From Eutreptiella sp. 'Long Island Sound 2002' (Eukaryota; Euglenozoa; Euglenophyceae; Eutreptiales; Eutreptiaceae): 64,000 bases of DNA. The position numbers and the translations under genes are program-made. The stretch covers positions 143,539,596 through 143,603,595 of the forward strand of contig OZ038381.1 in NCBI GenBank assembly GCA_964036045.1, written 5' to 3'. Below the pieces are notes generated by a model. That model was not told the DNA's origin. It was given only the letters and a program-made list of their open reading frames with translations, and searched no databases. How positions within the stretch are numbered: position 1 is the first letter of the stretch; the number at the start of each line of letters is the position of its first letter. Below are positions 29,826 to 41,470 of this stretch, piece by piece.

Positions 29826-31697
29826 ACTCATTTTCAACTCCCTCCTACTCAATTTCAACTCCCTCTTGCTCATTTTCAAGTCCCTCCAAGTGAAAATACA
29901 CTCCCTCCTACTCAATTTCAACTCCCTCCTACTGATTTTCAAGTCCCTCCTTATCAATTTCAACCCCCTCCTACTCAATTTCAACTCCCTCCTACTCAAT
30001 TTCAACTCCCTCCTACTCAATTTCAACTCCCTCCTGCTCATTTTTAACTCCCTCCAAGTGAACATGTACTCCCTCCTACTCAATTTCAACTCCCTCCTAC
30101 TCAATTTCAACTCCCAGCTGCTCATTTTCAACTCCCTCCAAGTGAAAATCCACTCCCTCCTACTCAATTTCAACTCCCTCCTACTCATTTTCAACTCCCT
30201 CCTACTAATTTTCAACTCCATCCTACTCAATTTCAACTCACTCCTACTCAATTTCAACTCCCTCCTACTCGATTTCAACTCCTTCCTACTCAATTTCAAC
30301 TCCCTCCTACTCATTTTCAAGTCCCTCCTACTCAATTTCAACTCCCTCCTACTCAATTCCAACTCCCTACTACTGAATTTCATCTCATTCCTACTCGATC
30401 TCAACTCGCTCCTGCTCATTTTCAACTCTCTCCAAGTCAACATCCACTCCCTCCTACTCAATTTCAACTCCCTCGTACTCATTTTCAACTCCCTCCTACT
30501 CATTTTCAACTCCCTCCTACTCATTTTCAACTCCCTCCTACTCAATTTCAACTCCCTCCTACTCAATTTCAACTCCCTCCTGCTCATTTTCAACTCCCTC
30601 CAAGTGAAAATCCACTCCCTCCTACTCAATTTCAACTCCCTCCTACTCATTTTCAACTCCCTCCAACTAATTTTCAACTCCCTCCTACTCGATTTCAACT
30701 CCCTCCTGCTCAATTTCAACTCCCTCCTAGTCGATTTCAACTCCTTCCTACTCATTTTCAACTCCCTCCTACTCAGTTTCAACTCCCTCCAAGTGAAAAT
30801 CCACTCCCTCCTACTCAATTTCAACTCCCTCCTACTCAATTTCAACTCCCTCCTACTCATTTTCAACTCCCTTCTACTCAATTTCAACTCCCTCCTACTC
30901 AATTTCAACTCCCTCCTACTCAATTTCAACTCCCTCCTACTCATTTGCAACTCCCTCCTACTCTATTCCAACCCCCTCCTGCTCATTTTCAACTCCCTCC
31001 TACTCGATTTCAACTCCCTCCTACTCAATTTCAACTCCCTCCTACTCAATTTCAACTCCCTCCAAGTGAAAATCCACTCCCTCCTACTCAATTTCAACTC
31101 ACTCCTACTCAATTTGAACTCCCTCCTACTCATTTTCAACTCCCTCCTACTCGATTTCAACTCCCTCCTATTCAATTTGAACTCCCTCCTACTCATTTTC
31201 AACTCCCTCCTACTCGATTTCAACTCCCTCCTACTCAATTTCACCTCCCTCCAAGTGAAAATCCACTCCCTCCTACTAAATTTCAACTCCCTCCTACTCA
31301 ATTTGAACTCCCTCCTACTCATTTTCAACTCCCTCCTACTCAATTTCAACTCCCTCCTACTCAATTTCAACTCCCTCCTACTCAATTTCCCCTCCCTCCT
31401 ACTCAATTTCAACTCCCTCCTACTCAATTTCAACTCCCTCCTACTCAATTTCAACTCCGTCCTACTCAATTTCAACTCCCTCCTACTCAATTTCAACTCC
31501 CTCTTACTCAACTTCAACTCTCTCCTGCTCATTTTCAACTCCCTCCAAGTGAAAATCCACTCCCTCCTACTCAATTTCAACTCCCTCCTACTCATCTTCA
31601 ACCCCCTCCTAGTCAAAATCCACTCCCTCCCACTCATTTTCAACTCCCGCCAAGTGAAAATGCACTGCCTCCTACTCAATTTCAACTCCCTCCGACT
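29826..31697. repeat. 21-bp minisatellite array 1
   Basis: Roughly 89 copies of CTACTCAATTTCAACTCCCTC with point variants. A second 21-bp variant containing CAAGTGAAAATCCACTCC recurs every few units. Because 21 is a multiple of 3 and the unit lacks stops in several frames, long open frames run through it on both strands (for example repeated RRELKLS on the minus strand, LLLNFNS on the plus strand). Confidence 0.95.
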
Positions 31698-31730
31698 CAC
31701 AAAGACCAGCACAATAACGATGAGGCATTG

Positions 31731-31842
31731 TTATAACTTCCAAAAGTCTGGGTCCTCCTCAGCCGAGTCATACTCTTCGTAACCTTCAACAACCCCATCA
31801 TATTCAACCATATTGTGAACGTGTGCATGCAAATGATCAACC
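31731..31842 (-). pseudogene. MULE C-terminal fragment next to array 1
   Basis: The minus strand reads VDHLHAHVHNMVEYDGVV and EGYEEYDSAEEDPDFWKL, ending at TAA 31731-31733. The same acidic peptide, with four or five differences, ends the MULE gene at 40515-40675 and recurs near 39600. Its position immediately before the array shows that array 1 is the downstream part of another MULE copy. Confidence 0.6.
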
Positions 31843-33014
31843 GTGCTGTACCGCCGTTTTTGCATTTGGGGGGACCGGCGCGCGCAAGTCCAACAGGCGG
31901 GGTAATCTCGGTGACGGTATGCGGACTGCGGCCCTAGCAGACTGCGACAGACTGCGCACGAACTGGCGACGCGCGCATTTACGACAACCGAAAAAACCAC
32001 CGCAATTGATCTTCTGCTAAAAGGCTCAAATGGAACGCGGTTGTTTTGAACCTTTCTGCAGCCCGAATTTATGAAATAGTTGCATTATTTCATCGCCAGA
32101 TAAAGGATCGATAACTTACTGGTAACGAGGCTACTTATTTTCAACTCCCTCCTACTCAATTTAAACTCCCTCTTGCTCATTATCAAGTCACTCCAAGTGA
32201 AAATTCACTCCCTCCTACTCGACTTCAACTTCCTCCTACTCATCTTCAAGTCCCTCCTACTCAATTTCAACTCCCTCCTACTCAATTTCAACTCCCTCCT
32301 ACTCAATTTCAACTCCCTCCTACTCAATTTCAACTCCGTCCTGCTCATTTTCAACTCCCTCCAAGTGAACATCCACTCCCTCCTACTCAATTTCAACTCC
32401 CTCCTACTCATTTTCAACTCCCTCCTACTCAATTTCAACCTCCTCCTACTCATTTTCAACTCCCTCCTACTCAATTTCAACTCCCTCCTACTCAATTTCA
32501 ACTCCCTCCTGGTCGATTTTCCACTCCCTCCAAGTGAAAATCCACTCCCTCCTACTCAATTTCAACTCCCTCCTACTCATTTTCAACTCCCTCCTACTAA
32601 TTTTCAACTCCCTCCTACTCAATTTTCACTCCCTCCTACTCAATTTCAACTCCCTCCTACTCGATTTCAACTCCTTCCTACTCAATTTGAACTCCCTCCT
32701 ACTCATTTTCAAGTCCCTCCTACTCAATTTCAACTCCCTCCTACTCAATTTCAACTCCCTCCTAACCATTTTGATCTCCCCCGTGCTCATTTTCAACTCC
32801 CTCCAAGTGAAACTCCACTCCCTCCTACTCAATTTCAACTCCCTCCTACTCATTTTCAACTCCCTCCTACTAAATTTTAACTCCCTTCTACTCAATTTAA
32901 ACTCTCTCCTACTCAATTTCAACTGCCTCCTACTCGATTTCAACTCTTTCCTACTCATTTTCAACTCCCTCCTACTCAATTTCAACTCCCTCCTACTCAG
33001 TTTCAACTCCCTCC
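31843..33014. repeat. Flank-plus-minisatellite unit, copy 2 (array 2 from about 32131)
   Basis: The flank at 31843-32130 is the second copy of 29498-29825. The array of about 42 units follows and ends sharply at CTCCCTCC near 33014, where LINE-like element B begins. The array resumes at 38970, so it was one array before the insertion. Confidence 0.8.
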
Positions 33015-33130
33015 GTGCTGCGTTGCTGCTTGCGCGCGCGCTGGCGTCCTGTGCCAGAACGAAATAAAAAGATAAGTAAAACACGACGAAAAAAGTTTCT
33101 AAATAGCTGAAAATAAAGATAATTAGCATT

Positions 33131-33740
33131 AAAAACGGCTAGGCAAAAAAGCGCGCTGCGAGACGCGTTAAAACGCGACCGAAAATTTTTCCGGCTTGAA
33201 TAGATGAAAAGTTAACGCCGTAAGCAACGTACCGAGCTTGGGAGTACAACACCGTGCCTCTCGTCCTCTAAGACACCGTATAAGTAATGAAAAACGCTTC
33301 GCGAGCAGCGCGTAAAAACCGAAAAATATTTTTCTAACACGCCACGCCCTCCGTCTCGCACTCTTTCTCTTCCTTTGTCCTTCTCCATGTACCTCCCCAC
33401 CCACCTTTGTGCCCTTTACTGCAGATTAGGCGGCATAGAAAACGACTAGGCAAAAAGTGCGCGACGCAGCGCGTTAAAGCATGACGGAAAACATTTTTAG
33501 GGCTTAAGTAGGTAAACCTAAAGTGCCGTAAGCGCCGTAACAAACAAAAAAACAAAACAACGTGTCCTCGAAGGTCTGTGTGCCCAACAGCTAGCGAAAA
33601 CGACGTCGCGAGCAGCGCGTAAAACAGGAAAAAAGTAGGCTGACAGGTTACGTCCCAGCCCTCGCTCCGTCTCGCCCTTTTTTACCCTCAATGTACCTCC
33701 TCCTCTCGCTTCTGCCCTACCCTCGCTGTGTTTGCCCCCT
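33131..33740. repeat. 306-bp divergent tandem repeat, two copies
   Basis: GGCTAGGCAAAAAAGCGCGC near 33137 matches GACTAGGCAAAAAGTGCGCG near 33443. TCGCGAGCAGCGCGTAAAA recurs near 33298 and 33605, an offset of about 306 bp. No gene is seen. Confidence 0.7.
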
Positions 33741-33839
33741 TTTCGCTGCAGGTGTCAAGAGGTTTCAAGAGGCGTGCGGATCACTGGAGCAGCAAGGCCA
33801 AGAAATAAAGAAGTCAACCAGGCTGGTTTTTTTAGTCTG

Positions 33840-35800
33840 TGGTTATGTTGCATACAGGGAGGGCAGGGAGCACACGGCACGACACCACAGGACACAGCAC
33901 GTGTAGGCAGGAAACAGTTTTTCTATTTTTGAAAATGCACGGAGGTAACCGCGCACACAGCGCGACGCCACAGGGCACCAGCAGCGCAACGGACAGCAGC
34001 AAAAAACAGCACGGACCACAACACAGCGGCAAAACACACACAGCACAGCGCACACAGCACAGGGCAGCACAGCAAAGCGCCACACCAAACGGCACAGCAC
34101 CCAACAGCACGGCACAACACCCGAGGGCAGGGCACAGCACGCAACAGCACCAAAAAGCGCAAGAAAAACCAGCACAGCACCACGCAAGCAGCACAGTGCG
34201 CAACAGCACTGCACCACACGAAACAACACGACGCAACGCAGCGCGGCACGGCACCGAGAGACACAGCACAACACACAGGAACACAGACCCCAACAAAACA
34301 GCCAGACACAACACAAACAGCACAGCACAGCGCATCAAGACACCACACCCCAAGTCACAGCACAAAACACAGCGGCACAGCACAGCACAGCACAGCACGC
34401 AGCAAAGCACACAGCACCCGAGGCACCGCACAGCACCCGAGGGCACGCCACGGCACCACACACCGCGAGACAACGCAGCGCAGCACCACCCCCACAGCAC
34501 AGTGCACAACAGCACAGCAGCACACAGCACAACACGACGCGACACGGCCCAGCACAGCACCAGGGGGCACAGCACAGCACACAGCACCGCGACCAGGACG
34601 AAACAGCAAGCCACAACGAGGACGGCAAAGCGCAGCGCAACCAGACACCACGCCCAACGGCGCAGCACAGCACACAGCAGCAAACGACAGCGCAGCACGG
34701 CACAGCACAGCACGGCACACAGCCAACAGTACAACGCCAACGGAGACCAGACGGCACAAAGCACACCACAACAGCACAAAGCGGGACAGCACAGCACAGA
34801 GCACCAAGACGCAGCACCCCAGCGAACGCCGCAAGGCACGACAACACAGCACAGCGCCACCGAGCACGGCAGAGCACGCGGCAGGGCGCAGCCGCACGAG
34901 GAAACGCAGCGCAGCACCACGACACCCGCGAAGCACAACAAGACACGGCACAACACGACACAGCACACCGCACCCCGAACAACACAACACAGCAAGCAGC
35001 AACACAGGACCGCAAAGCACAGAACAAGGCAGCACAGCGCGCCAACACCAGCCAGCACAAGGCAACAGCAGGAGGACCCCAAGGCACAAAACCGGGGGGG
35101 GGGCGACGGCCCAACAGCGCACGAGAAGGCAGAAGGAGAACAGAGGAAGGCAAGCGGCAGGGCGACAACACCCGCGAAACACAAACACGGAGGAAGGGGG
35201 GGTGACTGGGGTGAGCAGGAGGCGCCAACGAACAGCCAAGCGGCGCAGAGCAACCACACGGCAAAGAGAGGAAGGAGAGGACCAAGGATAACGCGGACAA
35301 AGACGCCAACGGCCGGAAAAGCCCAGGGGAGGGGGGGGGGGGGGGGCAACAGCCGGCGGCGGGCGCCGCGACACCACGCGGCAAAGGGGGGGCGGAAGAC
35401 AGCAAGCGGAGGAGTGGGGTGGGGTAGGAGGGGGGGCGCAGCAGAAGGCGGCGCCAAACAGCAAAGCGAGGCACGGAGCCGCGCAGACACAAGAAAGCGG
35501 AGGGCGAGCGGGGGAACACGAGCGGCAGGGCGACGACACCCGCGAAACAAAAACACGGGGTGGCGCACCACACGCGCTCGGGAGGCCGGCCCGTCCGTCC
35601 CGGCCAGGACAAAGGGGTGGGGCACCACACGCGCTCGGGAGGCCGGCCCGTCCGTCCCGGCCAGGCAAACACAACAGACACCCAACACCCAACAACGCCG
35701 GCCATAAGGTGGCGGAGACAACAACAAACCAACAAAACAAGCCGAGCAACGAGTCGGCTGAAACACCACGCACGAAAACCCAAACACACCGACACAGCAC
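33840..35800. other. T-depleted low-complexity tract
   Basis: The plus strand is almost free of T for long stretches (many 60-base lines between 34000 and 35100 hold one to three T) and is built of CAGCACA/CAACACA-type words. Because stop codons need T (or A opposite T), every frame on both strands stays open. The 600-900-codon open frames here are artefacts. The tract 35090-35700 is G-rich, with a G14 run near 35331. Confidence 0.85.
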
Positions 35801-37625
35801 GCCCCACCATGGGGTGGGCCACACACCACCACAACACGGCCCGCCAAGAGGAGGGCCACACACCAACCCAACGCGCCCCACCATACGGGGGGCCACACAC
35901 CACCACACACAACACAATACACCGCACACCGACGCAGCACGCCCCACCAAGAGGGGGGCCACACACCAAGGCAGCACGCCCCACCGTGAGGGGGGCCACG
36001 CACCACCACCAGACACAACACGAAGCCAGGCAACACAACACACCGCACCCCAAAGCAGCACGCCCCACCATGAGGGGGCACCACACACCAACGCAGCACG
36101 CCCCACCACACGGGGGACGACACAGCACAACGACGCACAAATCCAAACAACACAATACACCGCACCCCAACGCAGCACGCCCACCATGCAGGGGGCCACA
36201 CACCAACGCAGCACGCCCCACCATGAGGGGGGCCACGCACCACCACCACACACAACACAAAGCCAGGCAACAAAACACACCGCACCCCAACGCACCACGC
36301 CCCACCAAGAGGGGGGCCACACACCGGCGCAGCATGCCCCACCACGAGGGGGGCCACACAACACGACACAACACAGCACACCGCACCGCGACGCGTCACA
36401 ACAAAACACAACGCAACACAGCCCCACCATGCGGGGGCCACACACCAGCACCACACACAGCACACCGCACCGCAACGCCACGTAAAACAACGCAACGCAG
36501 CACAGCCCTACCACGAGGGGGGCCACACACCAACGCAGCACGCCCCGGCATATGGGGGGCCACACACCACCACACACAACACAACACCACACAAAACAAC
36601 ACACCGCACCCCGACGCAGCACGCCCAACCAAGAGGGGGGCGATGCACCACTGCAGCACGCCCCACCATACGAGGGTCACACACCACAACGACACACAAC
36701 GCCACACGGCACAACCCACGGCACCCCAACGCAACACACCCCACCATGAGGGGGGCCACACACGACCACCAGACCACACAACGCCACACAACACAACACA
36801 ACACAGCGCAACGCAACGCGACACAACACATCACACCACGTGCCACCATGAGGGGAGCCACACACCAACGCAGCCATTCCCACCATAAGGGGGCCACACA
36901 CCACCCCACACACGACGCCACACAACACACCACACCGCATCCCAACACAGCACGCCCCACCGTACGGGGGGCCACACACCAACGCAGCACGCCCCACCAT
37001 GAGGGGGGCCACAAACCACCACCACACCACACAACGCACCACAACACAATACAACACACCGCAATGCGCCGCGACACAGCACAACAGAACATAGCCCCAC
37101 CATGTGGGGGGCCACACACCACCACACCACGCCCCACCATGAGGGGGACCACACACCACCACAACACAAAACGCCGAACAACACAACACACCGCACCCCA
37201 ACGCGGCACGCCCTACCATGCCCGGGGCCACACACCAACGCAACACACCCCACCATGAGGGGAGCCACAGACCACCACACCACACAACGCAACGCAACAC
37301 AAGACAACATACCACAATGCAGCACGACACAACACAACACACCACAGCCCCAACATGAGGGGGTTCACACACCGGCGCCCCACGCCCCAGCCGGAAGGGG
37401 CCACGCGCCACTGCGCCAAGCCGCAGAAGCCAGAGAACGACACACAACCACGCCAAGCCCCACCAAGAGGGGGGCGAAACACAACCACGGCATGCCCCAC
37501 CATGCGGGGGGGCCACAAAGCACCACACCACGCCCCACCATGAGGGGCCCCACACACCACTACACCACGCCCCAACATGAGGGGGGCCACACACCACCAC
37601 AACACGCCCGACCATGGGGGGGGGC
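35801..37625 (+). repeat. Hairpin-motif array, about 31 copies
   Basis: The motif GCCCCACCATGAGGGGGGC, with variants in the middle, recurs at about 35801, 35839, 35875, 35941, 35978, 36062, 36100, 36179, 36214 and so on to 37606. Spacing mostly alternates between 35-38 and 66-103 bp. GCCCC and GGGGC can pair to a 5-bp stem. The sequences between copies are variable, T-poor and low in complexity. It is not a CRISPR: spacing is irregular and the host is eukaryotic. Confidence 0.85.
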
Positions 37626-37848
37626 ATACACCACCAGAACAACCGCAACGGACCGCCCCTGGCCCCACACACCCGCCAGCAGGACAAACCGGCCACCAGG
37701 CAGTGCACACGATGCACGGCAACATGCCAGCCACGACAAGACCTAGACAACGACGACTCGCGCGGGCCTTCACACGAAGGACCCCATCGAGTTCAGGACG
37801 CGACAGCGCTGGCAGCAGCAGAAAAGACCCAACGACGAACAAGCTGAC

Positions 37849-38520
37849 CATGAGGCGGCTAACACAACCATGCACCAACCAAACCGCTGCAGCAGCAACG
37901 ACACGACCACAAACAGACCACACGCAAGCCGGCCACCACCCAACCGGCCAGGCATGCAAGGGTCAAAACGGGAACGGCGTCCCATGGGCTGGCGACAAAA
38001 TGCTGCGCCACGCCCGCCGACCGCGATACCCACGAACACAACAGAACACCACAACTCTACCATCACGAACCCGACCCACCACCATTAACAAACTACACCA
38101 CACTACACTTGGCCAAACCAAGACGCGACTAACCGGCACCGAAATGGGTGTGCCCCTACAGAAAACAACATTCGGCTATACGACCACCGGTAGCAGTGCG
38201 ACGGAACCCACGCAAACCAAGGCGACCATGAGGCGGCCAAGACAACCGCGCACCAACCGCACCGCAGCTGCAGTTGCGACCTGACCGTGAACAGACAACA
38301 CGCAAGCCGGCCAACATCAAACCAGCCAGGCGTGCACGGGTCGAAACGGGAACGGAGTCCAACGGGTTGGCAACACTGTGGTGCGCCACGCCCGCCGGCG
38401 ACCATATCCACGAACAAAACCGTAACTCTACCACCACGCAACCGACCGACCAACGCCAACAAACTACGCCGAACCGTTAAACAACCGACCAACCAACCAC
38501 GACGACCTACTTCCAACCCC
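37849..38520. repeat. About 379-bp tandem repeat, two diverged copies
   Basis: CATGAGGCGGCTAACACAAC near 37849 matches CATGAGGCGGCCAAGACAAC near 38228, and the following ACGCAAGCCGGCCA-containing stretches also match. No gene is seen; small open frames are due to low T. Confidence 0.7.
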
Positions 38521-38746
38521 CGGTCCCCCGAGAGAGCGCAAGCTCGACCGAGTCAGGAGGCGTGAGTGTGCGCCACGGCATGCGAGTCCCGTAGCACGTG
38601 CTTCTTCAAGTCGCCTCACGCCTACTGAAAACCAACCCAGGTGGGGGTGCCTGCAGGACAGGGCCTTTGGCCTGGCTCCCGGCCCCTGGGCCCCAGAATC
38701 CGGAGGTTGATGAGGATGTGCGATGGGACCCTCCCCGACGTATCAT

Positions 38747-38969
38747 CCGCCCGAAGGAGAGGAATGTGAGACTTCGGTCGAACATGGGTTACCTCTCTGG
38801 GCAGAACCCGCTTTAGGGTACTGCTCGCGGCGACCGCGCCCTTCCCCCATGTGGGGGAGCCGCTTTGTGGGGGCATGTGCAGTAGGGCCGTGGGTGGGTG
38901 AGTGAAAGCCCCTTGGTAAGATTCCCCACCGGGGCAACCCCAGTCCCGAGTCGACCTACCTACCTACCT
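38747..38969 (+). other. Conserved 3' end of element B
   Basis: Contains CCGCCCGAAGGAG, CCTTGGTAAGA and CCCGAGTCG, then (ACCT)4. The same three landmarks in the same order occur at the end of LINE A; LINE C has the first and third. This is likely the RNA 3' end recognised by the LINE reverse transcriptase. Confidence 0.6.
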
Positions 38970-39552
38970 CCCTCCTGCTCATTTTCAACTCCCTCTAAGT
39001 GAAGGTCCACTCCCTCCCACTCAATTTCAACTCCCTCCTACTAATTTTTAACTCCCTCCTACTCAATTTCAACTCACTCCTACTCAATTTCAACTCCCTC
39101 CTACTCGATTTCAACTCCTTCCTACTCATTTTCAAACTCCCTCCTACTCATCTCCAACTCCCTCCTACTCAGTTTGAACTCCCTCCAAGTGAAAACCCAC
39201 TCCCTCGTACTCAATTTCAACTCCCTCCTACTCAATTTCCCCTCCCTCCTACTCATTTGCAACTCCCTCCTACTCAATTTCAACTCCCTCCTACTCAATT
39301 TCAACTCCGTCCTACTCAATTTCAACTCCCTCCTACTCAATTTCAACTCCCTCCTACTCAACTTCAACTCTCTCCTGCTCATTTTCAACTTCCTCCAAGT
39401 GAAAATCCACTCCCTCCTACTCAATTTCAACTCCCTCCTACTCATTTCTAACTCCCTCCTAGTCAACATCCACTCCCTCCTACTCATTTTCAACTCCTTC
39501 CAAGTGAAAATGCACTGCCTCGCACTCAATTTCAACTCCCTCCTACTCACAA
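38970..39552. repeat. 21-bp minisatellite array 3a
   Basis: About 28 units of the same 21-bp repeat as arrays 1 and 2. It continues array 2 across element B and ends at the MULE C-terminal region. Confidence 0.9.
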
Positions 39553-39933
39553 AGACCAGCACAATAACGATGAGGCATTGTTGTAACTTCCAAAAGTTTG
39601 GGTCCTCCTCAGCCAAGTCATACTCTTCGTAACCTTCCACAACGCCATCATATTCAACCATATTTTGAATTTTTGCATGCAAATGATCATTGTACGCCGC
39701 CAAACTGCGCACTCAGGCCCGAAGGAGCCTGGGTGAGTTAGCGCATCTGAAAGGTCAAGGGCAGCATTCAGCTCTTCCTTCAGCGGCGGACCGCCGTCCC
39801 TACCCCAACCCCTACCTCTTCCCTTTGTAGCACCCTTTGTACCATCCCCTCGCTTAGCAGCCTTCCTGACAGCCCCTTGGTAAGATTCCCCACCGGGGCA
39901 ACCCCAGTCCCGAGTCGACCTACCTACCTACCT

Positions 39934-40514
39934 CCCTCCTGCTCATTTTCAACTCCCTCTAAGTGAAGGTCCACTCCCTCCCACTCAATTTCAACTCCCT
40001 CCTACTAATTTTCAACTCCCTCCTACTCAATTTCAACTCCCTCCTACTCAATTTCAACTCCCTCCTACTCGATTTCAACTCCTTCCTACTCATTTTCAAC
40101 TCCCTCCTACTCAATTCCAACTCCCTCCTACTCAGTTTGAACTCCCTCCAAGTGAAAACCCACTCCCTTGTACTCAATTTCAACTCCCTCCTACTCAATT
40201 TCCCCTCCCTCCTACTCATTTGCAACTCCCTCCTACTCAATTTCAACTCCCTCCTACTCAATTTCAACTCCGTCCTACTCAATTTCAACTCCCTCCTACT
40301 CAATTTCAACTCCCTCCTACTCAACTTCAACTCTCTCCTGCTCATTTTCAACTTCCTCCAAGTGAAAATCCACTCCCTCCTACTCAATTTCAACTCCCTC
40401 CTACTCATTTCTAACTCCCTCCTAGTCAACATCCACTCCCTCCTACTCATTTTCAACTCCTTCCAAGTGAAAATGCACTGCCTCGCACTCAATTTCAACT
40501 CCCTCCTACTCACA
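39934..40514. repeat. 21-bp minisatellite array 3b
   Basis: Duplicate of array 3a. The minus-strand frame from the MULE C-terminus (near 40675) stays open through this whole array as [15 protein letters not shown]-type heptads. Confidence 0.9.
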
Positions 40515-40975
40515 AAGACCAGCACAATAACGATGAGGCATTGTTGTAACTTCCAAAAGTTTGGGTCCTCCTCAGCCAAGTCATACTCTTCGTAACCTTC
40601 CACAACGCCATCATATTCAACCATATTTTGAATTTTTGCATGCAAATGATCATTGTACGCCGCCAAACTGCGCACTCAGGCCCCAAGGAGCCTGTTTCAG
40701 TTAGCGCATCTGAAAGGTCAAGGGCAGCATTCAGCTCTTCCTTCAGCGGCGGACCGCCACCCCTACCCCAACCCCTACCTCTTCCCTTTGTAGCACCCTT
40801 TGTACCATCCCCTCGCTTAGCAGCCTTCCTGACAGTTGGCTGCACGGTTCGCTTGGCGGCCACAGGCGGGGGAACAGGTCGTGGTGCTTGTGCACCTGCC
40901 ACATGGACCTCTGTGGAGGAGGCTCGCATGTCCACAAATTGGTTGAGTAGCCTCTCCTCCTCTTCGAGAAAGGCC
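40515..40975 (-). pseudogene. MULE transposase, basic/Pro-rich C-terminus
   Basis: The minus-strand frame reads EEEERLLNQFVDMRASSTEV, then PRPVPPPVAAKRTVQ, and a Gly/Arg/Lys-rich stretch (KGRGRGWGRGGG) ending LDLSDALTETGSLGPE. After a frameshift near 40690 the acidic ending AKIQNMVEYDGVVEGYEEYD and EEDPNFWKL follows. Instead of the TAA found in the copy at 31731 this copy has CAA, so the frame runs on into the minisatellite. Another frameshift lies near 40975. Confidence 0.55.
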
Positions 40976-41470
40976 CCTGCATCCTGGAAAGATGAGTTGC
41001 CACTCGATCCACATTAGCTATATACTGACGCATCCGGGAATGCAGGTTCCCAAGGGAGCGGACAATCTGCTCGCGTTTTGTTTTGGCTGGCAAATCAGCC
41101 CAGGAGGAGATGTCGGTCAACATAATCTCATCGTCTGTAGCATGGATTGCCACGGCTACCTGCACTGTGGGTAGGAGGAGGCGTTGGTTGCTGCATTTGG
41201 CAGTGATAAGGATCTCAGTTGCAGTCTGAAATTGTTTAAAAATAAAAATTGGATTGAACAACCCAAGATGGAAGCCGACTGAAGATGACCGATAATGCAA
41301 AACAGCAAAATAGTGAGGACATGGATGCCCGACTCGGACAGCGAGTCCACAACTACACCAAAACAGCGTATAGGCACCATCCTCGGCCAATGGCTCGAAC
41401 AGACAAACATAATGTGGACAGTTCATGGAACGCGAAGTGCAGCTGGACTCACTTCGCTTTAACTCATAAA
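40976..41470 (-). pseudogene. MULE transposase, SWIM zinc finger part
   Basis: The frame reads NIVYELKRSESSCTSRSMNC, then the SWIM finger YTLFWCSCGLAVRVGHPCPH (C-x-C…C-x-H), which is usual after the catalytic domain in MULE and FAR1-type transposases and binds DNA or protein. Later comes TDISSWADLPAKTKREQIV with a helical tail. It follows the catalytic ORF by a one-base shift in an A5 run near 41475. A short intron may lie near 41240-41280, where the frame reads an odd FNPIFIFKQF. Confidence 0.75.

Larger units (their letters stand above)
29498..31842. repeat. Flank-plus-minisatellite unit, copy 1
   Basis: A 300-bp flank (GTGCTGTACCGCCGTTTTTG onwards, ending near 29825) followed by a 21-bp minisatellite recurs at 31843 onwards. 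The offset of the flank is 2345 bp. The flanks are about 90% alike by eye; copy 1 carries an extra 40 bases near 29540 (CTCAGCGCAGCGCGCC…). This is a large segmental tandem duplication. Confidence 0.8.
33015..38969 (+). mobile_element. LINE-like element B inserted in the minisatellite
   Basis: The 5.95-kb block interrupts the 21-bp array: array units end at 33014 and restart at about 38970. It ends with four ACCT repeats (38954-38969) and carries the same 3' block as LINE A and LINE C, including CCGCCCGAAGGAG at 38747, CCTTGGTAAGA near 38911 and CCCGAGTCG before the tail. A TCCCTCC duplication at both edges is possible but cannot be told from the minisatellite. No coding domain is visible, so it is either 5'-truncated within a very long 3' region or a non-autonomous relative. 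Confidence 0.7.
38907..40833. repeat. 964-bp tandem duplication
   Basis: 38907-39870 and 39871-40833 are near-identical. Each copy carries the last 60 bp of element B, a 21-bp array (38970-39552; 39934-40514), the MULE C-terminal peptide and the GGCGGACCGCC-containing MULE segment. The copies differ at scattered bases, so this is a true recent duplication or an assembly join between similar reads. Confidence 0.85.

Noticed and set aside
29866-31782. A 638-codon plus-strand open frame (LLLNFNS repeats) and other repeat frames across the minisatellites
   Set aside because: The 21-bp unit has no stop in several frames on both strands. There is no start context and no conserved non-repeat part on the plus strand.
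33832-37209. Long minus-strand open frames (up to 887 codons) rich in Val, Cys and Trp over 33832-37209
   Set aside because: The plus strand is nearly T-free and repetitive, so stops cannot occur in any frame. Peptides such as VCGPPHGGACC are just the translated hairpin repeat.
35801-37625. CRISPR array
   Set aside because: Repeats are short hairpins with variable centres, the spacing is irregular (35 to 103 bp), the intervening sequences are low-complexity and similar to each other, and there are no cas genes. The setting is eukaryotic.
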